A stretch of DNA of 64,000 nucleotides from Thiovibrio frasassiensis (GCF_029607905.1 NZ_JAPHEH010000001.1:1641530-1705529), one strand, 5' to 3'; numbered from the stretch's first letter, positions 37,095-45,431 are shown. The notes: a model not told the origin generated them from the letters alone. Program-made: numbers and translations.

Positions 37095-37403
37095 ATGACA
37101 CAGGCAACAGCAGAAAAGAAAGGCGCAGGGATTTTCATGGCAGTAATGGGCGGCATTGGCGCGGTGATCGGGTTGTGGGCACTTGCCGCCTTGAGTTTCA
37201 GCATCTCCAAGGCAGGTTTGGGTGAAGTGGTTCGCCAGTACATGGTGGCCATTGGCCTGATCGGCGAGCAGGCAACCCTGGTGGATTTCTACACCCATAT
37301 CAAGGGCGTTGAGTACCTGGTTTGTGTTGCCTTCTTTGCAGCATTCCCGGTGTTCTTCAAATATGTCAACACCCCGAAGGTTACGGTTCCCGGCCAACGC
37401 TGA
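37095..37403 (+). CDS. Small two-helix membrane protein
   Basis: 102 residues; ATG follows AAGGAGAAGGATC. Helix 1 (about 11-36) contains GGIGAVIGLWALAALSFSIS and helix 2 (about 70-88) contains VEYLVCVAFFAAFPVFFKYV. The segment between is amphipathic (GEVVRQYMVAIGLIGEQATL). No recognised family. It may be a small accessory subunit of a membrane complex, perhaps of the NrfD-like module encoded after ftsH, or a substrate or regulator of the FtsH-type protease. A terminator follows. Confidence 0.8.
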   Translation: MTQATAEKKGAGIFMAVMGGIGAVIGLWALAALSFSISKAGLGEVVRQYMVAIGLIGEQATLVDFYTHIKGVEYLVCVAFFAAFPVFFKYVNTPKVTVPGQR

Positions 37404-37417
37404 TTAGGAGCCGATTG

Positions 37418-37444
37418 CGGATGCTTTGTCCTCTGAAGCATCCG
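37418..37444 (+). other. Perfect 9-bp hairpin behind the small membrane protein genes
   Basis: CGGATGCTT (37418-37426), loop TGTCCTCTG, AAGCATCCG (37436-37444). Flanking AGG-GCCG (37407-37414) and CGGC-CCT (37448-37455) can extend the stem with one mismatch. No T-run follows, so it is not the terminator. The outer arms resemble those of the rpmI leader hairpin at 1326-1375. Confidence 0.5.
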
Positions 37445-37495
37445 TTACGGCCCCTGATGCCGCATAAACGGCTAACCTTGTAGTACCTCCCTCTG

Positions 37496-37522
37496 AGCCC
37501 GGGTTCGCCCGGGCTTTTTTTT
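37496..37522 (+). terminator. Strong rho-independent terminator before the FtsH-type gene
   Basis: AGCCCGGG (37496-37503), TTCG tetraloop, CCCGGGCT (37508-37515), followed directly by a run of T to 37522. The small membrane protein mRNA ends here, so the FtsH-type gene needs read-through or its own promoter. Confidence 0.93.
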
Positions 37523-37625
37523 GCTCTTTATCTGAGGGAGAAAGGCAGTCTGGTCAATAGGTATGGTCCGGATGTTGCAATATGTTTCAGTTACACAAAG
37601 CAGTCATCGTGTAAGGAGGGAGACC

Positions 37626-39434
37626 GTGGCCAAATACGTGCGAAATTATCTGTTGCTCATGCTGACGGCAGTCCTGGCGGTGGTCGGGTACAACATCTGG
37701 CTCGTGGAAAACCGACCGTCCATGCTGGAGTACTCCGCTTTTCTGCTCAGGTTGGACAACAACGAGCTCCAAGGGGTGCGGCTCCTGGGGCAGGAGATTA
37801 TCGCGACGGACAGCTACGGCCAGTCTTTCTCGACCTATGCCCCGGATGTGGCGCAGCTGCTCCCCAGGCTTGAGGCCAAGAAGGTCCGGATCTCCGCCGC
37901 GAAGCCCCAGTCAGCGTCGCCGTTCTGGTCTTCAACCTTTCCGGTTCTCCTGCTCATGGGCGGCTGGATGTTTTTCATGCTTCGCAGCCAGAAAGGCGGC
38001 AGCAGCGGTTTTGGCAAAAAAAAGGTCGCCATGGCCCCGGAAAAGGCCAAAGGGGTATCCTTTGCCGATGTGGCGGGCATTCCGGAGGCCAAGGAGGAAC
38101 TGGTTGAGATCGTGGAATTCTTGAAGGACTCCGAGAAGATCACCCGTCTCGGCGGCAAGATCCCCAAGGGCGTCCTGTTGCAAGGACCTCCGGGGACCGG
38201 AAAAACCTTGCTGGCCAAGGCCATTGCCGGGGAAGCCGGGGTGCCCTTTTTCAGCATCAGCGGTTCGGATTTTGTCGAGATGTTTGTCGGGGTCGGCGCC
38301 TCACGGGTGCGGGATCTTTTTGCCCAGGCCAAAAAAAGTGCGCCCTGTATCATCTTTATCGATGAAATCGATGCGGTGGGGCGCAGCCGTGGGGCAGCCG
38401 GGGCCATGGGCGGTCAGGATGAGCGGGAACAAACCCTCAATGCCCTGCTCGTGGAGATGGATGGGTTCGAGAGCGATCAAACCGTCATCATTGTTGCCGC
38501 CACCAACAGACCCGATGTTCTCGACCCGGCCTTGATGCGGCCGGGCAGGTTCGATCGCCAGGTCACCATCATGCCTCCCGATGTCAAAGGGCGGCGTAAG
38601 ATTTTAGAAGTCCATTCCCGCCACGTCCTCATGGACCCGGACGTTGACCTGCAGGTTGTGGCCCAGTCCACCCCGGGCTTTACCGGGGCAGAGCTTGCCA
38701 ATCTCATCAATGAATCCGCCCTGATGGCGGCGCGCAAGGGCAAGGCGGGCATCCAGCTCAGCGATATCGAGGATGCCAAGGATAAGATCCTCATGGGCGC
38801 CGAACGAACCGGGCTGGTGATCAGCGAGCAGCAGCGTAAGGTTACAGCCTACCACGAAGCCGGGCATGCGATCATCGCCAAGGTGTTGCCCAACACCGAT
38901 CCGGTGCATAAGATTACCATCATCCCCAGGGGGCAGGCCATGGGCGTGATGCAACAGGTGCCCATCGATGACCGCCACGCCTATTCCAAGGAATATCTGA
39001 CCAACCGGATCACCATCCTGCTCGGCGGCAGAACGGCTGAGGAAATCATTTTCAACGAATTCTCCACCGGGGCCAGCAACGATTTGCAGGCGGCCACGGA
39101 TATCGCCACCCGCATGGTCTGTGAGTTTGGCATGAGCGAACGGCTTGGGCCGCGGGCCTTTGTTACTCCGGATCAAGGGTTTCTCGGCAACGGTTCGCGG
39201 CAGCGTCCATACAGCGAAGAGATTGCCCGAACGATTGACGAGGAGGTCAACCGGATCATCGCCGAGTGCTACCAGGAAGCGATTATCGTCCTCGAAGGGC
39301 GAATCACCTTTTTGCATAAGCTGGCCGAGGTCCTTCTCCTCAATGAGACCATTGATGCGGAAGAGGTTGATATCATCGTGACCTGTCCGAAGTTGACCGA
39401 AGAAAATAAAGTGAAGACCGGGCTATCCGGTTGA
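37626..39434 (+). CDS. FtsH-type AAA+ membrane zinc metalloprotease
   Basis: 602 residues from GTG 37626, which follows AAGGAGG at good spacing; the frame is open 21 codons upstream without such a site. TM1 (about 5-26), a periplasmic domain of about 70 residues, TM2 (about 100-118). AAA module: Walker [14 protein letters not shown], Walker [14 protein letters not shown], second region of homology with [16 protein letters not shown]. The zinc site HEAGHAI is complete. Located in a respiratory-module locus rather than next to tilS/folP, so it is probably a specialised paralogue, although whether another ftsH exists cannot be seen. Confidence 0.92.
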   Translation: MAKYVRNYLLLMLTAVLAVVGYNIWLVENRPSMLEYSAFLLRLDNNELQGVRLLGQEIIATDSYGQSFSTYAPDVAQLLPRLEAKKVRISAAKPQSASPFWSSTFPVLLLMGGWMFFMLRSQKGGSSGFGKKKVAMAPEKAKGVSFADVAGIPEAKEELVEIVEFLKDSEKITRLGGKIPKGVLLQGPPGTGKTLLAKAIAGEAGVPFFSISGSDFVEMFVGVGASRVRDLFAQAKKSAPCIIFIDEIDAVGRSRGAAGAMGGQDEREQTLNALLVEMDGFESDQTVIIVAATNRPDVLDPALMRPGRFDRQVTIMPPDVKGRRKILEVHSRHVLMDPDVDLQVVAQSTPGFTGAELANLINESALMAARKGKAGIQLSDIEDAKDKILMGAERTGLVISEQQRKVTAYHEAGHAIIAKVLPNTDPVHKITIIPRGQAMGVMQQVPIDDRHAYSKEYLTNRITILLGGRTAEEIIFNEFSTGASNDLQAATDIATRMVCEFGMSERLGPRAFVTPDQGFLGNGSRQRPYSEEIARTIDEEVNRIIAECYQEAIIVLEGRITFLHKLAEVLLLNETIDAEEVDIIVTCPKLTEENKVKTGLSG

Positions 39435-39458
39435 CCTTGTCCGCCATTTCTTGGTCAC

Positions 39459-39510
39459 TGTCGCATGCAACACATGTGATGCTACACATCTGTTGCATGC
39501 GACACTTTTT
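39459..39510 (+). terminator. Terminator after the FtsH-type gene, also a candidate regulator-binding dyad
   Basis: TGTCGCATGCAACA (39459-39472) pairs with TGTTGCATGCGACA (39491-39504). After one C/C mismatch an inner stem ATGTG/CACAT closes an ATGCTA loop. A T5 run follows at 39506-39510. It contains TGCAACA and TGTTGCA half-sites in inverted order, matching those near 36427-36461. The remaining sequence up to 39734 shows no gene. Confidence 0.85.
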
Positions 39511-39734
39511 ACGCCGCATCACACACCCCCAGCCACACAATAAAAAGCAGGGCGGTCTATTTTTTTCTCATCCAAGGAAGAAGCTTTCCTCTTCCACAAT
39601 CAGCCAATAATCCTGTTTCATCCGCTTCGCCCGTTTTAATCGTGAACAGTACCCTGTTTTTGCCGCGGGAAATGAAGCCTGGTTTTCGCTTTTACAAGGT
39701 GGCGGCCTCCGTTCATGCAGGTTGAGGAAACCCA

Positions 39735-39751
39735 TGGCACAGGATGTGCTT
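39735..39751 (+). promoter_or_regulatory. Sigma-54 (RpoN) promoter of the cytochrome operon
   Basis: TGGCACAGGATGTGCTT: GG at 39736-39737 and GC at 39748-39749, 10 bases apart. It shares TGGCACA-N4-TGTGC with the site at 36726-36740. Start of transcription would be near 39761, leaving a leader of about 130 bases before the cytochrome ATG. Confidence 0.7.
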
Positions 39752-39890
39752 AAGCAGAAGCTGGAATACCCGGAAGTCTGCCTGGGAAAGGTTTGTCAAC
39801 TCGGCCTTGGCAAAGGGATTCCTCCTGTCGAACAGATAATGCAAACGAAGTTTGTTCTTTACGAGATTACTTTTTCAGAAGGAGACCAAC

Positions 39891-40424
39891 ATGGGAGGAA
39901 GAAAGAAGACACTCTTGGGCATGGCCGCGCTAATGCTCCTGACCGCGCCGCTTGCCGCGCAGAGCTGGGCCGCAGATGGCCCGGGCACGGTGGAACTTGG
40001 CACTCTGGCACACCATTATTCCCCAGTGACCTTTGACCATGCCATGCATACCACGGTGGCAGCCAGCTGCGCAGAGTGCCATCACCACACAACCGGGGCT
40101 GCCCCCACCGATCCAAGCTGTGCTCGCTGTCATGAAGCCGGGGCAAAAGCGAAAAGCGTAGCCTGCAAAGACTGCCATTCCGACTCGCGGTTCTCCGCGG
40201 AAGACCTGGCGAAGATCGAGGGAAATCCGCAGCGCTATCATAAGGGCAAGCCCGGTCTCAAAGGGGCTTATCATCAGAAATGCCTTGGCTGTCACACCAG
40301 CATGGGCGGACCGACCGGTTGCCAGGATTGCCACACCAGAAACGATAAGGGAGACGCCTTTTTCAATTCGGGCAAATATGCCCCGGCCCCAACCGCTGGT
40401 GGCGGACATGGCGGCGGGCATTGA
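39891..40424 (+). CDS. Pentaheme periplasmic cytochrome c
   Basis: 177 residues; ATG 39891 follows AGAAGGAGACC. A cleavable Sec signal, KTLLGMAALMLLTAPLAAQS ending near WAA, is followed by five CxxCH heme motifs: CAECH, CARCH, CKDCH, CLGCH and CQDCH. Extra His residues (HAMHTTVAA, HHHTTGAA, YHKGKPG, YHQ) can give bis-His ligation as in class III c3/c7-type cytochromes. The C-terminus is His/Gly-rich (GGGHGGGH). It would accept electrons from the iron-sulfur/NrfD-like pair encoded next. All intervals are CxxCH, unlike classical tetraheme c3, which mixes CxxCH and CxxxxCH. Confidence 0.92.
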   Translation: MGGRKKTLLGMAALMLLTAPLAAQSWAADGPGTVELGTLAHHYSPVTFDHAMHTTVAASCAECHHHTTGAAPTDPSCARCHEAGAKAKSVACKDCHSDSRFSAEDLAKIEGNPQRYHKGKPGLKGAYHQKCLGCHTSMGGPTGCQDCHTRNDKGDAFFNSGKYAPAPTAGGGHGGGH

Positions 40425-40479
40425 TTGAAAGTCACAGAGGCTTGGAGCTTGGGCTGAAACGATATCAGAGGAATACACT

Positions 40480-41406
40480 ATGAAAAAGTTAAACCGCAGA
40501 AGTTTCTTGAAAGGCGGACTGGCCGGTGGCGCTGCCATCGCCGCCGTCGGAACAAGCAAACAGGCCGTGGCCGGGACGCATAATTTTGGCGGCTACCCGG
40601 ACAGCATGGGGGTGCTTGTTGATCTTACCAAATGTGTCGGCTGCCGGACCTGTGAGGCCGCCTGCAACAAAGAGCAGGCGTTGCCGACGCCGGACAAACC
40701 CTTTGACGATCCTTCCGTATTTGAAGAGAGGCGCGAGGGTGGGTTGCCGAGAAGGACAACGGAAAAGGCCTATACCGTAGTGCAGAAGTATGATGTTCCG
40801 GGTCGGGAACACCCGCTGTTTCGTAAGGTGCAATGCAACCACTGCAATGAACCCGCCTGCCTGACCTCCTGTTTTGTGAATGCTTACAAAAAGACGCCGG
40901 AAGGCGCGGTTATTTATGATAAAACCGTCTGCGTTGGCTGCCGGACCTGCATGATCGCCTGTCCTTTCTATATCCCGGCCTACAGCTATTCCAGTGCCAT
41001 CAATCCGGTGGTGAAAAAATGCATCATGTGCTACGACACCCGCCTGAAATTCGGCCGACCTCCGGCCTGTGTCGAAGCGTGTCCCCAGGAAGTAATGACC
41101 TTCGGCAAGCGCAAGGATCTCCTCAAGCTGGCCCATCAGCGGATCAGTGAGAAGCCGGACAAATACGTGGATCAGGTCTATGGCGAAAACGAGGTCGGCG
41201 GCACGGCCTGGCTGTATATGTCCGATGTACCCTTCGACAAGATCGGCTATGACAACCATCTCGGGACCCAGCCGATCATCAGTTACGTCAAGGAGTTCCT
41301 GGCGATGGTGCCGATGGTGCTGACCATCTGGCCCGCGCTCTTCACCGGCTTTCATTTGCTGAGCAACCGGAAAGACGCCCTGAAAAACGACGATAATAAA
41401 AGCTGA
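40480..41406 (+). CDS. Tat-exported ferredoxin-like subunit with four [4Fe-4S] clusters (NrfC/HmcB-like)
   Basis: 308 residues. The Tat signal MKKLNRRSFLKGG ends near AVAG. Four Cys groups follow: CVGCRTCEAAC, CNHCNEPACLTSC, CVGCRTCMIAC and CIMCYDTRLKFG with PPACVEAC, the NrfC/PsrB/HmcB pattern for four cubane clusters. A C-terminal TM helix (FLAMVPMVLTIWPALFTGF) anchors it facing the periplasm, as in HmcB. It should relay electrons between the quinol site of the NrfD-like protein and the pentaheme cytochrome. Lies 55 bases after the cytochrome gene and 16 before the NrfD-like gene. No molybdopterin subunit is encoded nearby. Confidence 0.94.
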   Translation: MKKLNRRSFLKGGLAGGAAIAAVGTSKQAVAGTHNFGGYPDSMGVLVDLTKCVGCRTCEAACNKEQALPTPDKPFDDPSVFEERREGGLPRRTTEKAYTVVQKYDVPGREHPLFRKVQCNHCNEPACLTSCFVNAYKKTPEGAVIYDKTVCVGCRTCMIACPFYIPAYSYSSAINPVVKKCIMCYDTRLKFGRPPACVEACPQEVMTFGKRKDLLKLAHQRISEKPDKYVDQVYGENEVGGTAWLYMSDVPFDKIGYDNHLGTQPIISYVKEFLAMVPMVLTIWPALFTGFHLLSNRKDALKNDDNKS

Positions 41407-41422
41407 GGAGAGGTGGAAGACG

Positions 41423-42673
41423 ATGAATAGCTTAAAATCACAAGGGTTCGCCCCTGTTGTCTCCGATCTCAAGAAAGATGGGAGTACATGGACCGTAAAA
41501 GAGAAGATTATGCTGGGGCTCAGCCCCAAAGAGTACTGGGCTGTGCAGCTCCGCAACCCGTTTAATTGGCTGCTCTGGGCCATTTATGCCATCGGGCTGC
41601 CGATCCTCGTGGGTCGGTTTATCTTTGGCCTGGGCTGGGTCACCCATTCCTCCTATGACTATCCCTGGGGGCTGTTTCTCGGCTGGGGCTTGTTCGTCAT
41701 GGTGCCGCTCTCCGCTTCCGGCTTCATGATGGGAACCACGGTGGAGCTTTTCGGGCGCAAGGATTTCAAGCCCATCGAGCGGCTCGGCCTGTTGAACGGC
41801 CTTCTGGGCTATACGTTTGCGGTCATGTTTCTCCAGGTGGATCTTGGCCAGCCCTGGCGTCTGATCTACCCCATGTTCGTCTCCTTGGGACCTGCGGCAG
41901 TGCTGTTTCTCGTGGCCTGGCATGTGGCCACCTATCTTTCCTGTCAGGTGGCGGAGCTCGTTCCCGCCTTTTCCGAGTGGATGGGTTTCCCCAAAGCCAA
42001 GAAGTTTATCAAAAGCATCGTCCTCGGTTTGACTGTAGCCGGGATTATCCTTTCCACCCTGCATCAGGGGGCGCTAGGGGCGTTGTTTACCTATGCCCCG
42101 GGCAAGGTGCATCCGCTCTGGTATTCTTCACCCTTTCAATGGCTCCATTTCTTTGTGTCAGCGGTCTTTGCCGGATTGTCCATGCTCATTGTGGTCAGCA
42201 CCCTGACCAAATGGTTCATGCGCTGGCGGTGTGATGAAAATTACCTGAACAACCTGAGCAAATTGACCCTGGGTCTTGCCAAGGGCGCTTCCCTTGCCTT
42301 GATCACCTATCTGGTTATCAAGATCATCGGTATTGCCCATGACAATAACTGGGCGTATCTGCTCACCGGTTGGGGTGCCTGGTTCATGTTCGAGATGGTG
42401 GTGGGGGTCATTCTGCCGTTGATTTTCTACACCATGGCCGTGCGCAACAGCAACGCCTCCTTGGCCCGTTTCGCCGCTTTTATGGCGGTTTTCGGCCTGG
42501 CCCTGAACCGTTTGAATACGGCGCTTATCTCCTTCAACTGGCAATTGTATCAGGAGCTTCCCCATTGGCGGGAAGTGGTAATCGTGGTCACCGTGTATGC
42601 CACCTATATCGTGGTCTATCGGGCGGTTCTGGCCAGGATGCCGATCCTCTATACCTGGAAGGAAAAGAAGTAA
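41423..42673 (+). CDS. NrfD/HmcC-like integral membrane quinol-interacting subunit
   Basis: 416 residues with about ten TM segments. NrfD-superfamily features are visible, including NPFNWLLWAIYAIGLP at the first helix, the early acidic and Gly-rich helices (GLGWVTHSSYDYPWG), FLQVDLGQPWRLIYPMF and the His-containing STLHQGALGALFTY. Such subunits oxidise or reduce menaquinone and pass electrons to a partner iron-sulfur protein. Third gene of the sigma-54-controlled cytochrome operon. GAGGAGAGGTGG precedes the ATG. Confidence 0.93.
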   Translation: MNSLKSQGFAPVVSDLKKDGSTWTVKEKIMLGLSPKEYWAVQLRNPFNWLLWAIYAIGLPILVGRFIFGLGWVTHSSYDYPWGLFLGWGLFVMVPLSASGFMMGTTVELFGRKDFKPIERLGLLNGLLGYTFAVMFLQVDLGQPWRLIYPMFVSLGPAAVLFLVAWHVATYLSCQVAELVPAFSEWMGFPKAKKFIKSIVLGLTVAGIILSTLHQGALGALFTYAPGKVHPLWYSSPFQWLHFFVSAVFAGLSMLIVVSTLTKWFMRWRCDENYLNNLSKLTLGLAKGASLALITYLVIKIIGIAHDNNWAYLLTGWGAWFMFEMVVGVILPLIFYTMAVRNSNASLARFAAFMAVFGLALNRLNTALISFNWQLYQELPHWREVVIVVTVYATYIVVYRAVLARMPILYTWKEKK

Positions 42674-42699
42674 CGCTGCGGTAGCATTGATGGCAAATG

Positions 42700-42723
42700 G
42701 CAGGGCCGGATTTCCGGCCCTGC
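42700..42723 (+). terminator. Hairpin after the NrfD-like gene (weak terminator or attenuator)
   Basis: GCAGGGCCGG (42700-42709), loop ATTT, CCGGCCCTGC (42714-42723): a perfect 10-bp GC-rich stem, but without a T-run. It may reduce read-through into the degenerate kinase gene or protect the 3' end of the respiratory transcript. Confidence 0.55.
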
Positions 42724-42745
42724 TGCAACTTCATGGCTGACTGAA

Positions 42746-45073
42746 ATGGCATTTCCGCTGAAGAAAACGATTCCTGCCACCGCAGTCTCGGTCGCGGTGA
42801 TTCTTGTGGCCCTGCTCTGCCTGGGGATCAGGCAGTATCAACTGTACCGCAATTATGCCGAGGTCAGCCGACAAACCGAAAAACTCGTCTTTCAGTTCGC
42901 CGTCATCCGGGAACATGTGACCGAAAACCTGCTGGAAGGGCAGTATGGTGGCTTGGCCTCGGTGGGTGCGGAACTGGAGGAACTCAATCTCAATCTGGCA
43001 ACCGTTATCGGGAACCGGTTCATAGACGATCATTACAAACTCACTTTGGCCAATGCCATTGACCTGCCCGGCCTAGTCCTGCTGGTGCGCAAGATCAGCG
43101 GCGGCCCAGCCAAGCCGGAATACCTGCGGCAACTCAATACGGAAATCCGCACCCTGGGAGAGCGGCTCATGCTCTTCGATCGGGTGCTGGTCGAGCATGG
43201 CAAACGCGAACTGATCAGCTTTCAGAATGTGGTGATCGGGGCTCTGGCCATGGTGGTCAGCCTGATCATCGTGCTGCTGCTTTTTTTTCAACGGCGCTTG
43301 ATTGCGCCACTGTTGGCGCTTGTCCAGCAGGTGAAAGAGGTGGCCACCGGAACCAGGGGTGGGCTTGCCATTGGAGGGAGGAGCGGGGAGATCTCCGAGC
43401 TGGCCTATTCGTTTCATGATCTGTTAACGGCCCGCGACATCACCGCCCAGGGGCTGGCAAAGTTCCAGCGGGTGGCTTCGGCGGTCACCGGAGCGCAGCT
43501 GGCAATCGCTCGGAGTAAAAGCAGGGCTTCGCTTTTTCGCGAGGTATGCCGGGCCCTGCTGGCAAACCATGAGTATTGCCTGGTTTGGATCGGACAACCC
43601 GACGAGACCGGGGATATCATGCCGGTGACCGCGGACGGCGCGACCTCCATGAGCAATAAGGAATGCGAAACCTGCATGGCGGTATTGCTCACCGAGGCCG
43701 AGGACAAGGGGGGCGAGCGGAATCCTGCCGCCCTGGCTCTGCGTTCAAAGGCTCCGGTGGTGCGGGTGGATATCCTGGCCGGTATTCCCAAGGGATTGCT
43801 CAAGGGAACTCCTCTGGCCGACGGGCATGCGGCCTGTGCGGCCTTGCCGGTCATTTGGCAGAATACCGTTTACGGCGTGCTTTCCATCTATGCCCTCTCT
43901 CCCTCGGATTTTGACACCAAGGAGATGGAGCTGCTTGAAGGGCTGGCAGGGGATCTTGGCCTGGCCCTGCACACCATCGAGGGACAGCAGCATCTGCTGA
44001 GCAGAGAAAACCTGCATGCTCAGCTTTTTGAAGCCCTGCGGGTGATTCAGCTCTCCCTTTCGCCGGCCGGGGCTATTCTTGGCGTGAACCCTGTCTTTGC
44101 CGGCATGGCTGGGGTTGGTGCCGAGCAGATTGTTGGCCGCGACTGGCGCGATTTTTTTAGCCCGGTTCAGGCGGCGCCACCAGGCGACACATCGGATCTC
44201 TTGGAAAAACTGCGCTCGGATGCGGGGGCTGAACTGATGGTTTCTCGCCTGACTGGCTCCAGGCGGTTCTTGTGTCGGATTGTGCCGGAGCAAGAGGGGT
44301 CCGGTGAGCCTGAACGGTTGATTCTGGTAGGCTATCCCCTCGTCCGCGTTGAAGGGGTCGGCGGCTGCGAAGCGAACTTGGGGCTGGAAATGATCGCGGA
44401 CCTGGCCGGCGGAGTCTCGCACGAGGTGAGCGATCTCAGCAATGGCCTGATCAACTATGCGCAGGTGTTGGCCGATGAGGAGCAGCTCAGAAGACCTGGG
44501 CAGCCGGAGAACGAGGTGCTCGCCAAGGTCATTGAGGCTGGGGAACGGATTGCCGAAATAGTCCGAAAGTTCATCCTCTATGGACAGGACGAGGTCACAG
44601 CAGCGGGAGAGTTTTTGCCGGTGGCAACGGTGCTGGAGGATGCGCTGCTGCTCATCGGCTATCATCTGAAAAGCGAGGGCATCCAGTTGGAGACCGATCT
44701 TGAGGCGGTGCCGCCCGCGTTTCCCGTGCATGCCCAGCACATGCAGCAGGTTTTTTTGAGTATTCTCAGCACAATACGGACTGGCCTGGTCGAGAGGTTT
44801 GCCGCAAGGGATCCGCGAAAAAAACTCAGCATCACCACGCACACCAGGGTGGAGAATGGCCAGGGAAGAATGTTTGAGATCTCCATCATGGATCATGGGG
44901 CCGTGATTCCGCTTGAGTCCGGACACAACCAAGAACCACGGTCCGGCAGGTGGGGGCGCAGGCTTGGTGTCTGCCGCCGAATTGTGGAAGAGCACGGAGG
45001 CCGCTTGGTGATCGGCGGTGAGGAAGAGGAATATGTCAGGATACGCTTCAGTTTCCCGTTAAAGGGGGATTGA
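42746..45073 (+). CDS. Membrane sensor protein with degenerate histidine-kinase domain
   Basis: 775 residues. TM1 (about 8-27), periplasmic sensor (about 28-165), TM2 (about 166-188), HAMP-like linker, GAF-type domain (about 245-415, with CLVWIGQPDE and CAALPVIWQNTVYG), PAS-like domain (about 425-530), then a HisKA-like helix retaining His in GGVSHEVSDLSNGLINYAQV. The ATPase part aligns by eye with the 33011 kinase but has lost key boxes. QQVFLNLLSNAR there is QQVFLSILSTIR here, so the N-box Asn is gone, and DYGPGI there is DHGAVI here. ATP binding is therefore doubtful. Likely a pseudokinase sensor acting with the intact kinase/regulator pair (inference). Confidence 0.87.
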   Translation: MAFPLKKTIPATAVSVAVILVALLCLGIRQYQLYRNYAEVSRQTEKLVFQFAVIREHVTENLLEGQYGGLASVGAELEELNLNLATVIGNRFIDDHYKLTLANAIDLPGLVLLVRKISGGPAKPEYLRQLNTEIRTLGERLMLFDRVLVEHGKRELISFQNVVIGALAMVVSLIIVLLLFFQRRLIAPLLALVQQVKEVATGTRGGLAIGGRSGEISELAYSFHDLLTARDITAQGLAKFQRVASAVTGAQLAIARSKSRASLFREVCRALLANHEYCLVWIGQPDETGDIMPVTADGATSMSNKECETCMAVLLTEAEDKGGERNPAALALRSKAPVVRVDILAGIPKGLLKGTPLADGHAACAALPVIWQNTVYGVLSIYALSPSDFDTKEMELLEGLAGDLGLALHTIEGQQHLLSRENLHAQLFEALRVIQLSLSPAGAILGVNPVFAGMAGVGAEQIVGRDWRDFFSPVQAAPPGDTSDLLEKLRSDAGAELMVSRLTGSRRFLCRIVPEQEGSGEPERLILVGYPLVRVEGVGGCEANLGLEMIADLAGGVSHEVSDLSNGLINYAQVLADEEQLRRPGQPENEVLAKVIEAGERIAEIVRKFILYGQDEVTAAGEFLPVATVLEDALLLIGYHLKSEGIQLETDLEAVPPAFPVHAQHMQQVFLSILSTIRTGLVERFAARDPRKKLSITTHTRVENGQGRMFEISIMDHGAVIPLESGHNQEPRSGRWGRRLGVCRRIVEEHGGRLVIGGEEEEYVRIRFSFPLKGD

Positions 45074-45116
45074 GCGCGGTTTTTGTACACCTTTAAGAGA
45101 ACGAGAAGGATTGCCC

Positions 45117-45431
45117 ATGCGATGCCAAACCAACCCTTCAGTGTACCGGATTTCCGCGGCGGCCGAGATACTGGCCCTGCACCCGCGCACCTTGCGCAAT
45201 TACGAAAAAGCAGGGCTTGTCACCCCGAGCCGCAAGGGGAAATGGCGGTATTACAGCCTCGATGATATCGCCTGGATCAGGTGCCTTTTCAAAATGATCC
45301 ACGGCGGCATCACCATTGCCTCCATCGGCAAGCTCCTGCATTATGCCCCATGTTGGGAGGTGGGTGAATGCGACGGGGAAAAGCGCAACCAATGTCCGGT
45401 TTATCAGCGGCGCAGCAGAGAGTCTCGCTGA
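45117..45431 (+). CDS. MerR-family regulator with Cys-rich CWE tail
   Basis: 104 residues from ATG 45117 (AGAAGGA upstream; a TTG two codons earlier is possible). The MerR winged helix is complete: YRISAAAEILALHPRTLRNY with EKAGLVTPSRKGKWRYYSLD. Helix 5 is short, and the tail carries three Cys in APCWEVGECDGEKRNQCPVY. The CWE-x-C-x-C pattern recurs in delta-proteobacterial signalling proteins and may bind a metal or iron-sulfur centre, which would make it a redox or metal sensor. Follows the degenerate kinase by 43 bases. Confidence 0.82.
   Translation: MRCQTNPSVYRISAAAEILALHPRTLRNYEKAGLVTPSRKGKWRYYSLDDIAWIRCLFKMIHGGITIASIGKLLHYAPCWEVGECDGEKRNQCPVYQRRSRESR

Noticed and set aside
40000-40020. 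Further sigma-54-like site CTGGCACACC near the cytochrome start
   Set aside because: No GC at the -12 position at the required 10-base distance, and it lies inside the coding sequence.
39722-40036. 104-residue plus-strand frame overlapping the cytochrome start
   Set aside because: It covers the sigma-54 promoter and runs out of frame through the heme protein; no ribosome site or family.
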